The notes below the pieces were generated by a model that ran no database searches, was not told the origin of the DNA, and saw only the letters and a program-made list of their open reading frames with translations. The position numbers were made by a program, and so were the translations under genes. This document shows positions 20,133 to 31,771 of a stretch of 64,000 bases of DNA, one piece after another. Source of the stretch: Ceratothoa steindachneri (lineage: Eukaryota; Arthropoda; Malacostraca; Isopoda; Cymothoidae). Every line of letters begins with the position of its first letter. Within the stretch, counting starts at the first letter, position 1. The DNA lies in the NCBI GenBank assembly GCA_963969495.1, contig OZ018333.1, forward strand, positions 18,135,937 to 18,199,936, written 5' to 3'.

Positions 20133-20560
20133 ACATGGGAGGCATAGATCTTTCAGATATGCTGATAGAACTATATCGGATCAATTTCAAATCAAGAAAA
20201 TGGTACATGCCCATCTTTTTCTATTTGCTGGATATGAGTGTCGTGAATTCTTGGTCGTTGTAATGTTGAGTAAAATCTCATGAACAAAGTGCAAAGCAAT
20301 GATGAATAATAATGCGCCAACTAAGAAAGGAAGACCAAGTACATCTCAGGAACCCATCAAAAAGCAAAGGAGAACTGGTTGTCATCCTGCTGACTCTGTA
20401 CCAACTTGATGGACTTTTTCACTTGCCAGAAGTGACCAGTAAAACTCAAAGATGCCGAAAATGCATACATGCGCATACAAAAATGAGATGCATGAAATGT
20501 GAAGTAAATTTATGTTGCAGAAAAGACAAAAACTGCTTTTATGAATATCATCAAAAATAA
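20133..20560 (+). pseudogene. piggyBac transposase 2, C-terminal part
   Basis: Directly after the Gypsy element the frame reads NMGGIDLSDMLIELYRINF and FFYLLDMSVVNSW, the conserved piggyBac MGGVD block. After a shift comes a Cys-rich end (CRKCIHAHTKMRCMKCEVNLC, CFYEYH at 20455-20550), the usual C-terminal zinc domain. About 370 bp of AT-rich non-coding sequence then leads to the terminal repeat at 20923-20933. Confidence 0.8.
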
Positions 20561-20933
20561 ATTTAGGCCTATAAAATTATGCAAAATTCCAGCTCCGGGC
20601 TTTTTTCTTCTTTTTTTTTTTAGTTTTTTAGCAAACTATTAGCAACCTTTTAAGAAAATTTTAGGTTTTTCAAAGAAATAGTAAAGAAATGTGAAGTAAT
20701 TTCATGCTACACTAAATACAAAAATATTGTACATTTTATGAAAATCCTGCACAAAAAAATTCATTTATACCTCTGTTGTTCCTGATGGTTCAAATTTTAA
20801 CCATATATTATTTTCTATTCTAAGGCATTTTTTTTATACAAGACTATTTTTTCATTTTCTAGTATCCTAAATAAATGATTTTCCCAATAAATTTTTTTTA
20901 TTTACATATATACCAAATTTATGCATGAAAGGG

Positions 20934-21053
20934 TTAATAAGGAAATCTATAAAGTTACCTAAAATAAAAAAAAATCAATGCAGGAACAAATATGAATAAG
21001 CTTTATGCTCTATTTAATTCTTTAACTGACCAGAAGGATTTTCTGAAGAAATA
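20934..21053 (+). pseudogene. CR1/L2-like LINE, segment 3
   Basis: After the TTAA the host LINE linker resumes (IRKSIKLPK) and runs to a TA dinucleotide at 21052-21053, where a MITE is inserted. The last codons before the MITE (EGFSEEI) join those after it (LTNKFFIHF) in frame. Confidence 0.65.
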
Positions 21054-21357
21054 CAGTAAATCCTCGATATAACAAACCAAATTTCCTGGCCAAAGTCCAT
21101 CAGGTTAAACAAACAAGCATTATGACCAGCCCGATTGAGTGTTGGTGTGTCACATGTCTCCTACAGTGCAAGGTTCGTATCAATACTATGTTGTGTAGTC
21201 CATTTAACCTCATTTGTAATTACATACGTATTACATATCCATAATGAACTTGGTTTGTTATTTCCATTGCTTTTAACGCCCATCGGAATTAACAAACTTT
21301 CGACTTTAACGAACGCCCCCCCCGCCCCATATAGTTTGTTATATCTAGGGTTTACTG
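21054..21357. mobile_element. pogo/Tigger-type MITE
   Basis: The ends CAGTAAATCCTCGATATAAC and, inverted, CAGTAAACCCTAGATATAAC form terminal repeats of about 24 bp. A TA lies outside each end (21052-21053 and 21358-21359). The 304-bp interior has no transposase. The ends and the TA duplication suit a pogo/Tigger-like non-autonomous element. Confidence 0.8.
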
Positions 21358-21583
21358 TACTTACAAACAAATTTTTTATACATTTTAAGGAAAAAATATC
21401 ATATTTAATAACTAATTTTGGTAATGAAGCGAGTCGTTGTGGGTTTTTCATAGCAGATGTCCCATACATAAAGTTTACAGTGATAGACAGCATTGGGAAC
21501 AGAGTAAATAAAATCTATTGTAAAGTAGACCCTGCCCGTCTTTGATATTTTGATTACTGAAAGGTTTTTGGACATTGTATATA
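21358..21583 (+). pseudogene. CR1/L2-like LINE, segment 4
   Basis: The frame LTNKFFIHFKEKISYLI, then VNKIYCKVDPA, is the linker between endonuclease and RT, where such LINEs carry LANKFN..F..KI and C.lDP motifs. It ends at TA 21582-21583, where a mariner is inserted. Confidence 0.7.
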
Positions 21584-22873
21584 AAGGGTCTTTCAATAGG
21601 GTCGCTCGATTTTTAAATGTAAATAAAATGAGTTGTGTGTGATATATGCACTCAATTTATTTTAAATTACATTTTATGGCATTAAGTGTGGAATATAATG
21701 TCGTTCAAATGTCCGCCGTGGCTTCGCTTGGTGGAACGTATTCAGGAGGCCCAATTTTTGATGACTTTGAAGCATAGATCTGGCTGAATTTGCTAGATGG
21801 TGTTAATTATGGTGACTTTGAGGACATCAACTGTTTGCGGATTATTTACATAGACCTGCGATTTAAGGTAACCCTGAAGAACGTAGTCTAATGGCGTTAA
21901 ATCGCATAAGCTCGGTGGCCAGTTGACGTTGCGCAAGATGACCCTACCCTGAAATTGCTGGTGCAAAATGTCTATCGCAGCATGCGCAGTGTGGCACGTA
22001 GCGCCGTCCTGTTGGAACCACATGTCATCAGTATCCATATCAGGCATATAATCCAGTTGAGGCCACAAGAAGTTGCTTATCATCAATCTGTAGGTCTCGC
22101 CGTTGACGGTTATGGCAATCCCATCTGCATTCTCAAAAAAATACGGACCAATGATTCCATTAGATGAAAATCTGCATCAAGCAGTGACTTTGTTGGAATG
22201 CAATTGGTGCCGGTGTATCTCGTGTGTATTGTTTTCATCCCAAAGCTGACAATTTTGCTTGTTCACAAATCTATTCATTCAAAAATGGGCCTCATTGCTG
22301 AAGATGATTTTTTTTGGGGGGGGGGAAATTTGGGGCAACTTCTAACTGCTCTAGAGCCCAATCAGCGAACACACGGCATTGTCTATGGTCATTTACCTTA
22401 AGTTCCTGGGTAAGTTGGATTTTGTATGGGTGCAGACCCAAGTTACTACGCATAATTCACCAAAGTGAAGTAGCAGAAAGGCCAAGTTCTTGTAACAAAG
22501 AGAAATTGACTGCTGCGGATTTTCCTGTACACTCTCATTTACAGCAGACCTTGTGTTTCAGCGATATATGGGTGTTGGCTGATTGTTTATGGACCCTTTT
22601 GCCTCTAATTTGGCCACCAAGTGTCAAACAGTGAGCTTGGCAAGATGATTGTGGCGAGGATAGAAATCACATAATGCATGGAACGTTTGTCGAACGGAGG
22701 ACTGATTTTGATAATAACATTTGATGATTTACACACGCTGTTCAACACTATAACCTTCCATCGTGACTTGCCAAGTATTACTGAACAGTTCACAGTGAGG
22801 TTGCCAGATGTTGCTTTAACAACATGGCCACTATCGCCTGACAAAGCTCGAGCGTCCTTGTTGAAAGACCCTT
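21584..22873 (-). mobile_element. mariner of DD41D type, copy 1
   Basis: The ends AAGGGTCTTTCAA and their inverted partner share about 25 bp (through GCTCGA), with TA outside each end. The minus strand encodes a decayed transposase: N-terminal part at 22605-22844 (GKSRWKVI, YVISILATI) and catalytic part at 21793-22086 with DMWFQQDGATCHTAH and CDLTPLDYVLQGYLKS. The spacing in the sister copy (45759-46695) is 41 residues between the last two Asp, the rosa-like class. Frameshifts and a small deletion (two residues between those Asp) disable it. Confidence 0.82.
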
Positions 22874-23856
22874 TAGTTTTTCAGAGATTGTAAATTTGAG
22901 TATTGCTAAGAAAAAATTTCCAGAAAGTGAAAAATTACCTAGCTATAGTTAAGCAAACATTGAAGGGTTTGTTGGACCATCAGTTTCTACAGTACTACAG
23001 ACCAGTGTCAAATCTATCATTTGTATCAAAGATAATTGAAAATGTTATTTTAGATCAACTAGTGGATCATTTAAATAGAATAATCATTTTGCCTGATAGC
23101 TAATCTGCTTATCGGAGACTGTATTCTACAGAGACTGCTATATGTGCTGTCATTAGTGATCTCTTGGAGATGATAGACAATGGAGAGTGTAGTATATTGA
23201 TTCTCCTAGATTTAAGTGCAGCAACAGTATCATACTGTTGCTCATAGCCTGTTATTGGAAGACATAGGATGTATAGGTGTGGCTGATGATGCTCATAAAT
23301 ATTTGAAGTCATACCTTGAAAATAGAAGTTTCTGTGTTGGGGTGAACAATACACTTTCTGATGCTGAACCTCTTGTATAAGGAGTGCCCCAGGGAAGTGC
23401 ATTGGGTCCCATTATTTTTTTCTATTTATACAATAGAACTGTCATATATTTTAGAGAACCATAGTGCTAGTTTTAAGCTCTTTGCTGATGATACACAATT
23501 TTATTTTTCTATATGTAATATTTTGAACACTGGGAAGGATCATGACAGACATTAACAATTGGATGAGGTCTAAACAGTTAAAGTTAAATGAAGATAAAAC
23601 ACAGTGTATAATTATTGATTCAAAGACTAACATTCAAAATATGAGAATAAACAGTACTGAGGTGTAAATAACTGACAGTGAAAGACTTAAGGAGGGGGGG
23701 GGTAATCATTGATAGATATTTAATATTTGAAAATCATATTAATAAAACGTCCTAAAATCGCTAATTATCATTTAAGAAATATCAGTTTTGTAAAGCATAA
23801 TTTCGTTATGAATTGAGTTGATTATGGTAATTCAATTTTCTATGAGTTTAGTTTAA
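22874..23856 (+). pseudogene. CR1/L2-like LINE, segment 5: reverse transcriptase
   Basis: The RT palm is readable with several stops: YRPVSNLSFVSKIIENVI (22996-23049), SAYRRLYSTETAI, ILILLDLSAA with a damaged catalytic turn near 23215, GVPQGSALGP (23381-23410) and KLFADDTQF (23475-23501, the catalytic FADD). The thumb follows (NNWMRSKQLKLNEDKTQC), and then a decayed C-terminus ending at YGNSIFY near 23840. The 3' end is lost against the repeat at 23857. Confidence 0.78.
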
Positions 23857-25690
23857 GGGAAAAACCAGGTGGCAGCTGCCCAATCCTAATGGATCCTTAA
23901 TGGCAGCACTGTTAAAACGGGGTCGCCCGAAAAGTCAGAAGAGGTGTGGGAGACACTCAATAAAAATGGGGAAAAGCAAAGGATTAGAAAAAAGAACAGT
24001 CAATACACAGGGACGCACACTTAAACTACGGTCATAGAAAACACATTCTAAAAACAAGGGCGGCTGGGGCAATAAACAAATGACATGCGCCAGCCATAGG
24101 GGAGGACACAGGATAAGATAAAACAATAAACCTAAAGATATAAATGGAAACAATTTATAAAAGGGATAAAACGCCACTTCATGATAAAAATGCAAGGAGG
24201 GAGGACAACCGAAGGGTCCTCTGATCAAATAAAGAGAAGTGGAGCAGGGAAGGCTACACCAGAAAGGGTAGGGAAACAAGAATTTCATAGAGAAGCAAGG
24301 CGGGCACAAACTACTAAAATGTGAGCCACAGACACCTCACCACCGCAAAAGGGACAACCAGGAGCAACTCGGCCTTCACCTGAAACTAAATAGCCATGGG
24401 TGAGTTGTGTGTGCCCAATTCTCAACTTGCAAAGAGCAACCTCCCAAGACCGGAGTCGCTGAGAGCTAGAGAACCAGGAATGGACAGAGCGTTTAATAAG
24501 GGACAGCTTAGGAGAGGAACGAATCCCATTCTTTCTGCCACAAACAAAAAACATACGCCCTAATTACAGGGTAGGAATCCCTAAAGGGCACAGGGGCTGC
24601 ATCCGGCACCTCGAGGGCGGCTGAGTGGGCCAGCTGCCTCGTTGCCCGGGACCCAACATGAGACAGAGCCAACAGAACACCACACTGTAACAGGAAGCAT
24701 TTCTGACCAGCCAGGAGCGAATCCATAAAACCAAAGGGTTTGTGGATGTAAAAGAACGAACTGCCTCTAACACAGGCTGGGAATCGCTAAAAACAATAAA
24801 ATCTGAAGACTCAAGGGATAAAATCAAAGTAAAAGGCAAAAGAATGGCTGTCAACTCTGCAGTAAAAACAGATGCTACAGGAGAGGGCAGACCAAAGAGA
24901 CTCCATAGAGGACACCACAGCTGCCCCAGCACTGAGCCGTTGTATAGATGGGACGCTGGTGAGCATGAGAACACGCATGTTCAAGAAACAGGCACTTTAA
25001 TAGACAATGGTCAGTAGACCCTTTCTCAAAATGCCAAAAAGCAGTACAGACCTCAGGAGGGCGGACAACCCAACACAGAGTTGGCGGGGGAGGGCCAACA
25101 TTCGGGGAACACCCAGGGATGAGAGATGGTCCCCAAGCAGACAGGGTAAAAAGGCACTCATGGACTGGGGATGAAGGGTATTGCTGAACACGAAACAGAA
25201 ATCGCAGGCACACCTGCAGCCGGTGGTATCGCACGGGAAGCACGCCACCCTCAACCAAGAGGCTAGGGGAGGTGCGAAAGGCTCTACTACTAAGATGGGC
25301 CCCAAGCGAACAAGGTGAAGTATCTTCAAGGCTGAAGGAGACGCTGAAGAATACACCTGGCAACGATAGTCCAGCTGGGATTGGACCAGTGCCGAATAAA
25401 GCGACAAGGTGCACCTAACACCACCACAAGTGGTGTGGGATAAAACCCTAAGCAAATCCATAGCCTTCGAACAGGACACCCTCAAGCGATGCAAATGGGG
25501 CACCCAAGTGAGCTTGGTATCAAGAGTTAAACCCAAGAACTTAAAAACGGGGACATATTCAATCGCCATGCCATCCAAGAAGATGCGAACCGGATAAAAA
25601 TGCATGGCCTTCGTTTTGGTGACCAAAAAAGGGAAACCCTTTGAGACAATACGACCCGACATATTTATTACCCTGTTTATCTTGATATTC
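23857..25690 (-). pseudogene. I-like LINE (copy C): RT end, RNase H, C-terminus and 3' region
   Basis: On the minus strand 24997-25690 holds the RT thumb (KTKAMHFYPVR, FLGLTLDTKLTW, YSALVQSQLDYRCQVY). Then 24564-24974 holds RNase H (SVFTAELTAILLPF, VFSDSQPVLEAVRS). Next, 24285-24554 holds the C-terminal block (LCKLRIGHTQLTHGYL, then a C..C and HILV motif). RNase H in ORF2 places it in the I group rather than Jockey/CR1. It is 5'-truncated near 25690 and broken by at least three shifts. The 3' untranslated part ends at about 23857. Confidence 0.75.
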
Positions 25691-26448
25691 AAGGTGATTC
25701 AGGGAACTATTATTTTTGTTGTCCTCTTTTGTAGACTCCAGCAGTTAATATCATGTCTAAAATGTGATGCCCATTTTTGTATACAGTACTCTAAATTTGG
25801 CCTGCCATATGAGTTGTAGTTTAAGAATAAGCTCTTTACTAACTACACAGCGCCGTCAGCGCGTCACTCATCAGCGCGGCGTTGGAACGGCGTACAAGTA
25901 ATGAACATGTTCGTAACTCACTCAAATGGGCGTGCGGCAATGGTGTAAAGACGCTGTCTGTATAAACCTGCTCAATACTTGTTCGATACGGATAACACCA
26001 ATTGAATACGTTCTGTTTCATCTGACATGCGTATTTACGTGCACTGTAATGGTATAAATTTATATTAATAGGATATACATTATTGTAATTATTAATAAAT
26101 CGTATATTTTCCTGAAAGAAAAACAGGTTTTACGAGATTTTTCAAAATTAAACCTAGAAACCCAGGTGGAACCTAAAAAAAACAACATCTGGGTGGAAAA
26201 ACCCAGCAGTGAAAACCTTGATCCAGTCCACTGTCATTGACTGATTGATTGATGAAATAAGTGGTGAAAATGTGTAGTAGTTGTAGATAGTTATGAAGAA
26301 AATTTGTATTTGCCCAGGTGCAGAGGGCATCCCAGGCATCTTGCTTTTTTCTGCTTCTCTCTTCATCCTTCACTTAAGGAAATACAGAATAAAATGCATT
26401 TGTTTATTTGCTCACAATGAGTCTATCGGTACACAACATGCTTTAAAA
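25691..26448. other. No recognisable TE; unassigned AT-rich sequence
   Basis: A GC-rich patch at 25850-25900 (CGCCGTCAGCGCGTCAC) interrupts otherwise AT-rich DNA. A minus-strand frame at 26173-26373 (DEERSRKKQDAWDALCTW) follows a weak AG acceptor at about 26368 but has no clear donor. I cannot assign a function. Confidence 0.3.
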
Positions 26449-27021
26449 TTAATGATAAAAAGTTGGTGGTGAACTTCCTGTCTCAATGGTATGAAACACG
26501 GAATTTGGTGGAGGAGTAACGACGTCTACTTGTTGCAGGTTGCATATTGAGTTGAATTTCGGAATCACTCTCTTACATTTTTCGGGGATGCTTGAAAGGT
26601 CATTGATAATTATATAGACTAACGGGGCTTCTGATTGTTTAATTTTACAAGATAACTTGGTGCATTGGTCTACTAGAATGTCCTGACCACAGTCTACCAA
26701 AAGATCGTAATGAGCGAGAAAATCTGCTCCTAGAATGGGTGATGTTATGTCCGCGACTACGAACATCCAATTGAAGGTACGGCGTAAACTGGGTATGACT
26801 ATATCTAGCATGATTTCACCCTGTACTTTGATCTTACCACCGTTGGCTGTAGCAATATTTACACTCGACATTCTCATCTCGCAATACTGTACGAGGTTGA
26901 TGGGAATAATCGAGAAGCTTGCGACAGTGTCTATAAGGAATTCGCCTTTCTCTCCATTTAATTTAATAGCGACAGTGATTAACATTGACATACCGGTCGT
27001 CGCATTAATTTCAGCAAGCAC
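26449..27021 (-). pseudogene. Mag-like Gypsy protease fragment
   Basis: The frame has a retropepsin layout: FLIDTVASFSIIP, then SPILGADFLAHYDLLVDC. The catalytic turn reads D-T-V-A-S where D-T-G-A-S is expected, a Gly to Val change that should abolish activity. It lies 6 bp downstream of the gag frame on the same strand, the usual gag-pol start. RT is missing, as the element is cut at about 26449. Confidence 0.7.
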
Positions 27022-27027
27022 GCCTTA

Positions 27028-27897
27028 CTAGTTTTCCGAGGGAATAGGAGATGATGGTCTAGATGATGGTATGGTTTCTATATTTTCTCCCCGTTTAAGC
27101 CATTTGCACCATGGCCTGCAATGTTTCGCCTCTGGACCAAAATATAAATGGGCTCGACATACTAAAGGTTTTTGATCGCTACGAAACAGGGTAAGTCCTA
27201 GCGGTATGCTATCATTACTCTTATTTGTAAATTTATTCGTGCCAGTGTACGCGCCATTGGGCATTGAGCGCACATCCTTCGCGTATTTCACATTACGATT
27301 CAAATTATCGCACTGTCTATTGTAATCACTAGCACTATCTTCGCGAATAGAACAAATGTTATTGTTACTTACATGACCATACTGAGGTTTATAAAATGGC
27401 ATTAGTTCGTCCGCCAATTTTCCTACCTGCGTAAGTGTCAATTCCTTCTGCGTCGCGATGATCGGAGCGATGCTCGGAGGTAGAGATTGAACGAATTTAT
27501 GTCTCACCAAATCTTCACCAACGCCGACTTGGAGTTCCGTCTTCCTTAAATCTTCAAGTTTCACCGATGGTCGTCCGTGAAGTGGAGATGAAGCTATCAA
27601 TTTTTCGAATAATTCGGGTTTAGTCCTTTCAAATAGGCTGATAACTTCAGTCCTCAGCTGTGTATAATTCCGTGATGAAAGAACTGCGTCAGGGAGACGA
27701 TCGGCTGTTTCTGCTGGTAGTGCTGCAAGAGTATGGAAGAATTTGGTGTCTTCTCTGGTTATCTTTGCAATATGGAATTGTGCTTTCACGATTCTGAACC
27801 AACCAGCTACCGCTGCGTCGTTGAAAATCGGAGGCTTGACTACGGTGGAGTTTGCGGCTTCTTCTTGGAATATTTGTTCGGTTGTTCTTGAATCCAT
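27028..27897 (-). CDS. Mag-like Gypsy gag
   Basis: A 289-residue open frame starts at an ATG (27897). It has KPPIFNDAAVAGWFRIVKAQF and TKFFHTLAALPAETADRL, typical of the short gag of Mag-like Gypsy elements in invertebrates, and LVRHKFVQSLP in the capsid region. Near the C-terminus is a Cys/His cluster (CRAHLYFGPEAKHCRPWCKW), the usual replacement for CCHC knuckles in this group. It is open throughout, although the adjoining pol is lost. Confidence 0.75.
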   Translation of the reverse strand: MDSRTTEQIFQEEAANSTVVKPPIFNDAAVAGWFRIVKAQFHIAKITREDTKFFHTLAALPAETADRLPDAVLSSRNYTQLRTEVISLFERTKPELFEKLIASSPLHGRPSVKLEDLRKTELQVGVGEDLVRHKFVQSLPPSIAPIIATQKELTLTQVGKLADELMPFYKPQYGHVSNNNICSIREDSASDYNRQCDNLNRNVKYAKDVRSMPNGAYTGTNKFTNKSNDSIPLGLTLFRSDQKPLVCRAHLYFGPEAKHCRPWCKWLKRGENIETIPSSRPSSPIPSEN

Positions 27898-29383
27898 CTT
27901 ATATTATTTTAACTTACTCGATTTTCGATCATTAATAAAGGGTAACCAATTTAGGGATGGGGGTGATAGGTTTTGTATGGTTTGTATGAGTTTGCTTGAT
28001 GATTTAGATGATGAGCGGTTCACCTTGACATATTTATAATCCACCTCGTTTTGTGATCATCTTTGCTATTGCGCTCTACATTTGCGAAACGTTGATCGTT
28101 AAACCGGATTTGGGTGATACGATAACGTTCCGAGAAATTATTACCTGATTCCAAAAGGTAATGGATGAATATTTTGGGCTGGGCGATGAGTAGAAATTCT
28201 GATGTGATTTTGCCTTCAAGCAAAATGGTGATGGAAACAAGAAGACTGCAGTTCTATTTATTTAGTGGTTTTGGGGAGCAAATGGATGAGGGGTTCGAAT
28301 TAAATTGATTATCGATTTCACGGGCTTATCTTTGATGATGCTTAAAGACAACTCTCTTAGTGTTCGTTGCTTTGGTACGATGAATGAATAAGACTCGTCT
28401 TGATATAAGATCAGTTGTGTAAATGTTATCTCCTATTGCGGAGTAAATGATTTGATTGGTATGACCCAAGTGATATGTGAAACTGCTCGTCGAAAATGAT
28501 TTCTCTCGAATGAATGATTTGTCTTGAGTCATCTCTCTCCTCCTTGATTTGCTCGTTTTATACTTGGACACATTTACAAACATACAGATATATATACATA
28601 TACAATACTTTTGAAAACCTTTTCTCTCGTGAGAAAATATACTGTGACGGTGAAATTTGGTCAGACGCCTTTTCCGTCTTCTTTAACAAAATAGAAATAT
28701 AATATTGTAGTTGTAATTTGATGCGCACCGAATGTCGTTTCGATCGAGTTAACTCATTTTAAGGTTCCCTGTTGTAACCACAGAATAATTAGTCTCATTC
28801 CCAGTTTACAATTTCACCGCGACTTTGGTCTTTTCGTGAAATCAATATTAAGAATGGTTCTAAAATATCTTGTTACATCTTACAACTCTTCCATTTGAGT
28901 TTCTTTTTGTTTCGTTCCACACACATAAATTTATTTACATTGGCTAAGTGTACACATTACTACTTCATGGGGTTGTGTGTGCACATATTGTGTGCACCAC
29001 AATTTCATTACATTTTTTTTTTTTGTATTTGTACTTTTTAAAAAACTTTTGGCAGTTTTTTTTACATGTTCCTTCCCTTTACGACTGCAATTAGTTGAAA
29101 CAATTGTTTTTCAATTAATATATTGTCACTTACTTTTTTAAAATTCTTATTTGTATTTCGGTACATTTTAGGTTTCTTTTTGTATTTGTGGATTTTGAAA
29201 TATTTTAGTAAATTAGAATTAAATCACTGTATCGTACATAAATTAAAATGGAACTAATGTTTTATTTTTGGGGGAAGCTGAAATTCGGCCCTACTGGAAT
29301 TACTTTAAACAATTGTTTTTTATTAATTCTTTGTTAATTACTCACTTTTTTATTCATATTTGTAGTTCACTACATTTTAGCTT
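27898..29383. other. Upstream region of Mag-like fragment and AT-rich DNA
   Basis: The first few hundred bases should include the 5' leader of the Mag-like element on the minus strand, but I could not identify its LTR or primer-binding site. The rest is AT-rich with no recognisable frame. T-rich runs occur at about 29010-29070. Confidence 0.3.
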
Positions 29384-30243
29384 GTCTAGTGATCGTTTCG
29401 AGCAACTTTCCAACTATTGAGGTTAAGCTAATGGGTCTGTAATTACCAGCCTGGTTTTTACATCCCTTCTTAAAGATAGGTGTGACGTTAGCTTCCCTCC
29501 AATCATCAGGGACGACCCCATGCTCGAGAGATTTGTTAAAAATGAGAGCAAGTGACTCTGCTACCTCATTATGGACATGTTTTAAGATTTTCGAGTAAAA
29601 TTTATCAGGGCTAGGAGTCTTGTACGAGTTCATTTTCTTTAATTTATCAATTATTAGTTTTGAATTTACTTCCAGGCTCCTTAGTGATGGGTGTCTGACC
29701 TGTATATCCTCGTTGTTATCATTATTAGTATATCCTAAGGTGAAGACTGAACTAAAAAACTCGTTTAGGATATTAGCCATACCCATATCATCTGAAATAA
29801 TTACACCCACCTGGTTTTTCAAAGGGCCAATCCCGCTTATCATTTGCCTATTTCTATTGATATAAGTATAAAAGTGTTTGGGATTAGTGGTGCTAGCTTT
29901 CGCTATCTCGATTTCGTATTGACGTTTCGTTGATCTTATGAGTGTTTTAACCTTTCTTCTGCTAGTGTTATATTGTTGGTTAACTTGATAGATTCTATTG
30001 TGTTTTAATAATGTGTGGAGACGGTTTCTATCTCTAATTGCTCGTTTGATGTCATTATTAAACCACGGCGGCTTGCCTCTATTCGCGTTACCATTCCTTG
30101 TCTTAAGAGGAACATGGTTTTCCTGGGCTATAAAAAATAGTTCTTTAAATTTATTCCAAAGTTGATTTACATCTTCTATATCTATCAGCTGTTCGTGAAT
30201 ATTTCCCAGGGCTTCTCTGAGGTCCTCTAAGTTAGCTTTACTG
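29384..30243 (-). pseudogene. CR1-like LINE fragment: linker and RT start
   Basis: The minus strand is open for about 285 codons without an ATG at its beginning. The linker has NRGKPPWFNNDIKRAIRDRN and RRKVKTLIRSTKRQYE, followed by ILNEFFSSVFT, SPDKFYSKILKHV, DWREANVTPIFKKG and NYRPISLTSIVGKLLE. It stops at RT motif 2. The frame is unbroken but truncated at both ends. It abuts a plus-strand I-like fragment at about 30244. It is a different family from the 8.3-23.9 kb LINE. Confidence 0.75.
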
Positions 30244-30244
30244 T

Positions 30245-31440
30245 AGTCAGCCGACTTCGACGCGGGAGACTTCCGCCGCGTCGTGGCACGGTTGCCGAGA
30301 CCCTTTCTCTTGGTCGGGGATCTGAACGGTAGACATCCCCTCTGGGGAGACTACTTAATTAATTACAGGGACAGGTTCTTGACGAGCTGGAGATAGGTGT
30401 CCTAAATGTGGATGAGTTTGCACTTCACTGTCCGGGAACGCCTCATTTCCCTGCCTTGATGTTTCCCTGTGCTCTCAGGATGCACAGCCTGATTTTGGGT
30501 GGGAGGTAGTCAATGAACTCTATGGTAGGGATCACTTTCCCATTCAAGTCTCTTTTCTGCGCCGCTACTGCCTAAGATACTACCCCTTCCCCCTCCCCTG
30601 CCGTTTTTGCTTGGCGCAGGCGCAGTTAGCCGCATTTCAGGAAATTACTGATTTCCCTGTCCTGATCGAGGAGATTAGGTTGGTTATTGAGGCTGTTATG
30701 TTCTCCGGCAACCACATAGCCGTGGGCTGGTATATTGCTCCGCCAGCATTTAATGCACGTCGTGATGTTTCTGAAGGCCGCGGACTGGACTTTAACGTCC
30801 AGAGGCGGAGACCCTTTCAACGGCAGGTTGACATTGAGTGAGTTGCCTCCCGCTCTGGCTTCGTTCGCAGGCACCGCTCCTGGTCCGGACGATGTACCGT
30901 ATGCCATGCTTCTACACGTAGGTGAGCGAATCATGGCAGTTCTGTTAAATTTACTCAACAGAATCTAGACAGATGATATCCTTGCAGATTCCTGACGAAG
31001 GACTACTGTGTTCACTTTTCGCAAACAGGGGAGAGATCACTCTACCCTGACAGGATTCCGCCCAATCTCTAAAACTTCATGCATGTGGAAGTTGATGGAG
31101 AGCTTGCTAAATGTTTGAATGATCCTTTTCATAGACAGCGTAGGCCATCCTTCTTCCGCAAGTTCCACTCCACGTCAGATGCTCTCGGTGTTGCAGTCAC
31201 ACCTCTGCTCCCAAAGCTTCGACTGCGCCGGTTGTATTGCGTTCGGGGGTTTTGGGGGGAAACTTCATGTCACGTTAGATTTGTGCCAGTGTATACAGAT
31301 GGCTCCAAGTTCCAGGAAGGGGTCTGATTCTACGTCAGATCCTCTCTGATTTAAGTTCGCGGGGTTCTTCCAGCTGGTGCGTCTGTCTTCACGACCGCGA
31401 CCGATCTGGTTGCAATACACAGCTCGGTCGTGGAGATAAC
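30245..31440 (+). pseudogene. I-like LINE (copy D), plus strand, heavily decayed
   Basis: The endonuclease end is seen at 30270-30450 (RPFLLVGDLNGRHPLWGD, then VLNVDEFALHCPGTPHFP). A linker and the RT start (GTAPGPDDVPYAMLLHV at 30872-30922, then GFRPISKTS near 31050) follow with stops and shifts. At 31290 VPVYTDGSKFQEGV marks the start of RNase H, so most of the RT has been deleted. It is an internally deleted remnant. Confidence 0.6.
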
Positions 31441-31771
31441 TCGACGTTCCCGGTTTGGAGACCGGAATGAATGAATAGTGCCAAAAATAAATGCCGCAAA
31501 ACCCAAACGGACTAGCCCGCAGCCAAATTCAAGGACGGGTAATTTGCATGAGTGTTCTCAATAAAATATAGACATCTGGAGAATATACTAAAAAATATAG
31601 CTATGAAATTAAGATCAATAGAATGAAAGTACAGGAATTTAAAACCATCAAGGGGTGTAAAAGGATATAAAGAATAAACTATTGAGAACTCGACAAAGGA
31701 TAAAAACATAGACTATAGATGGATCAACAATAGATACAAGAACAGAGAATATAAAATCATAAAACAATATA

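Larger units (their letters stand above)
11144..20933 (+). mobile_element. piggyBac-like element 2, carrying nested insertions
   Basis: The ends CCCTTTCATGC (11144) and GCATGAAAGGG (20923-20933) are perfect 11-bp inverted repeats, with TTAA outside each (11140-11143 and 20934-20937). The transposase is split by a two-hairpin repeat (12929-13130) and by a Ty3/Gypsy element (13328-20132). Without these it would be about 2.8 kb, a normal piggyBac length. It belongs to a different subfamily from element 1, with different ends and protein. Confidence 0.88.

Noticed and set aside
22198..22634. Plus-strand frames inside the mariner
   Set aside because: The transposase reads on the minus strand; these are shadows.
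26173..26373. Minus-strand frame starting DEERSRKKQDAWDALCTW after an AG dinucleotide
   Set aside because: It resembles the two candidate exons at its start (GAT codon), but the acceptor is weak and no donor or domain was found, so it is not listed as an exon.
30611..30968. Overlapping plus and minus frames of 76-110 codons
   Set aside because: They fall within a decayed plus-strand I-like LINE; only the short RT motif TAPGPDDVPYAML is meaningful.
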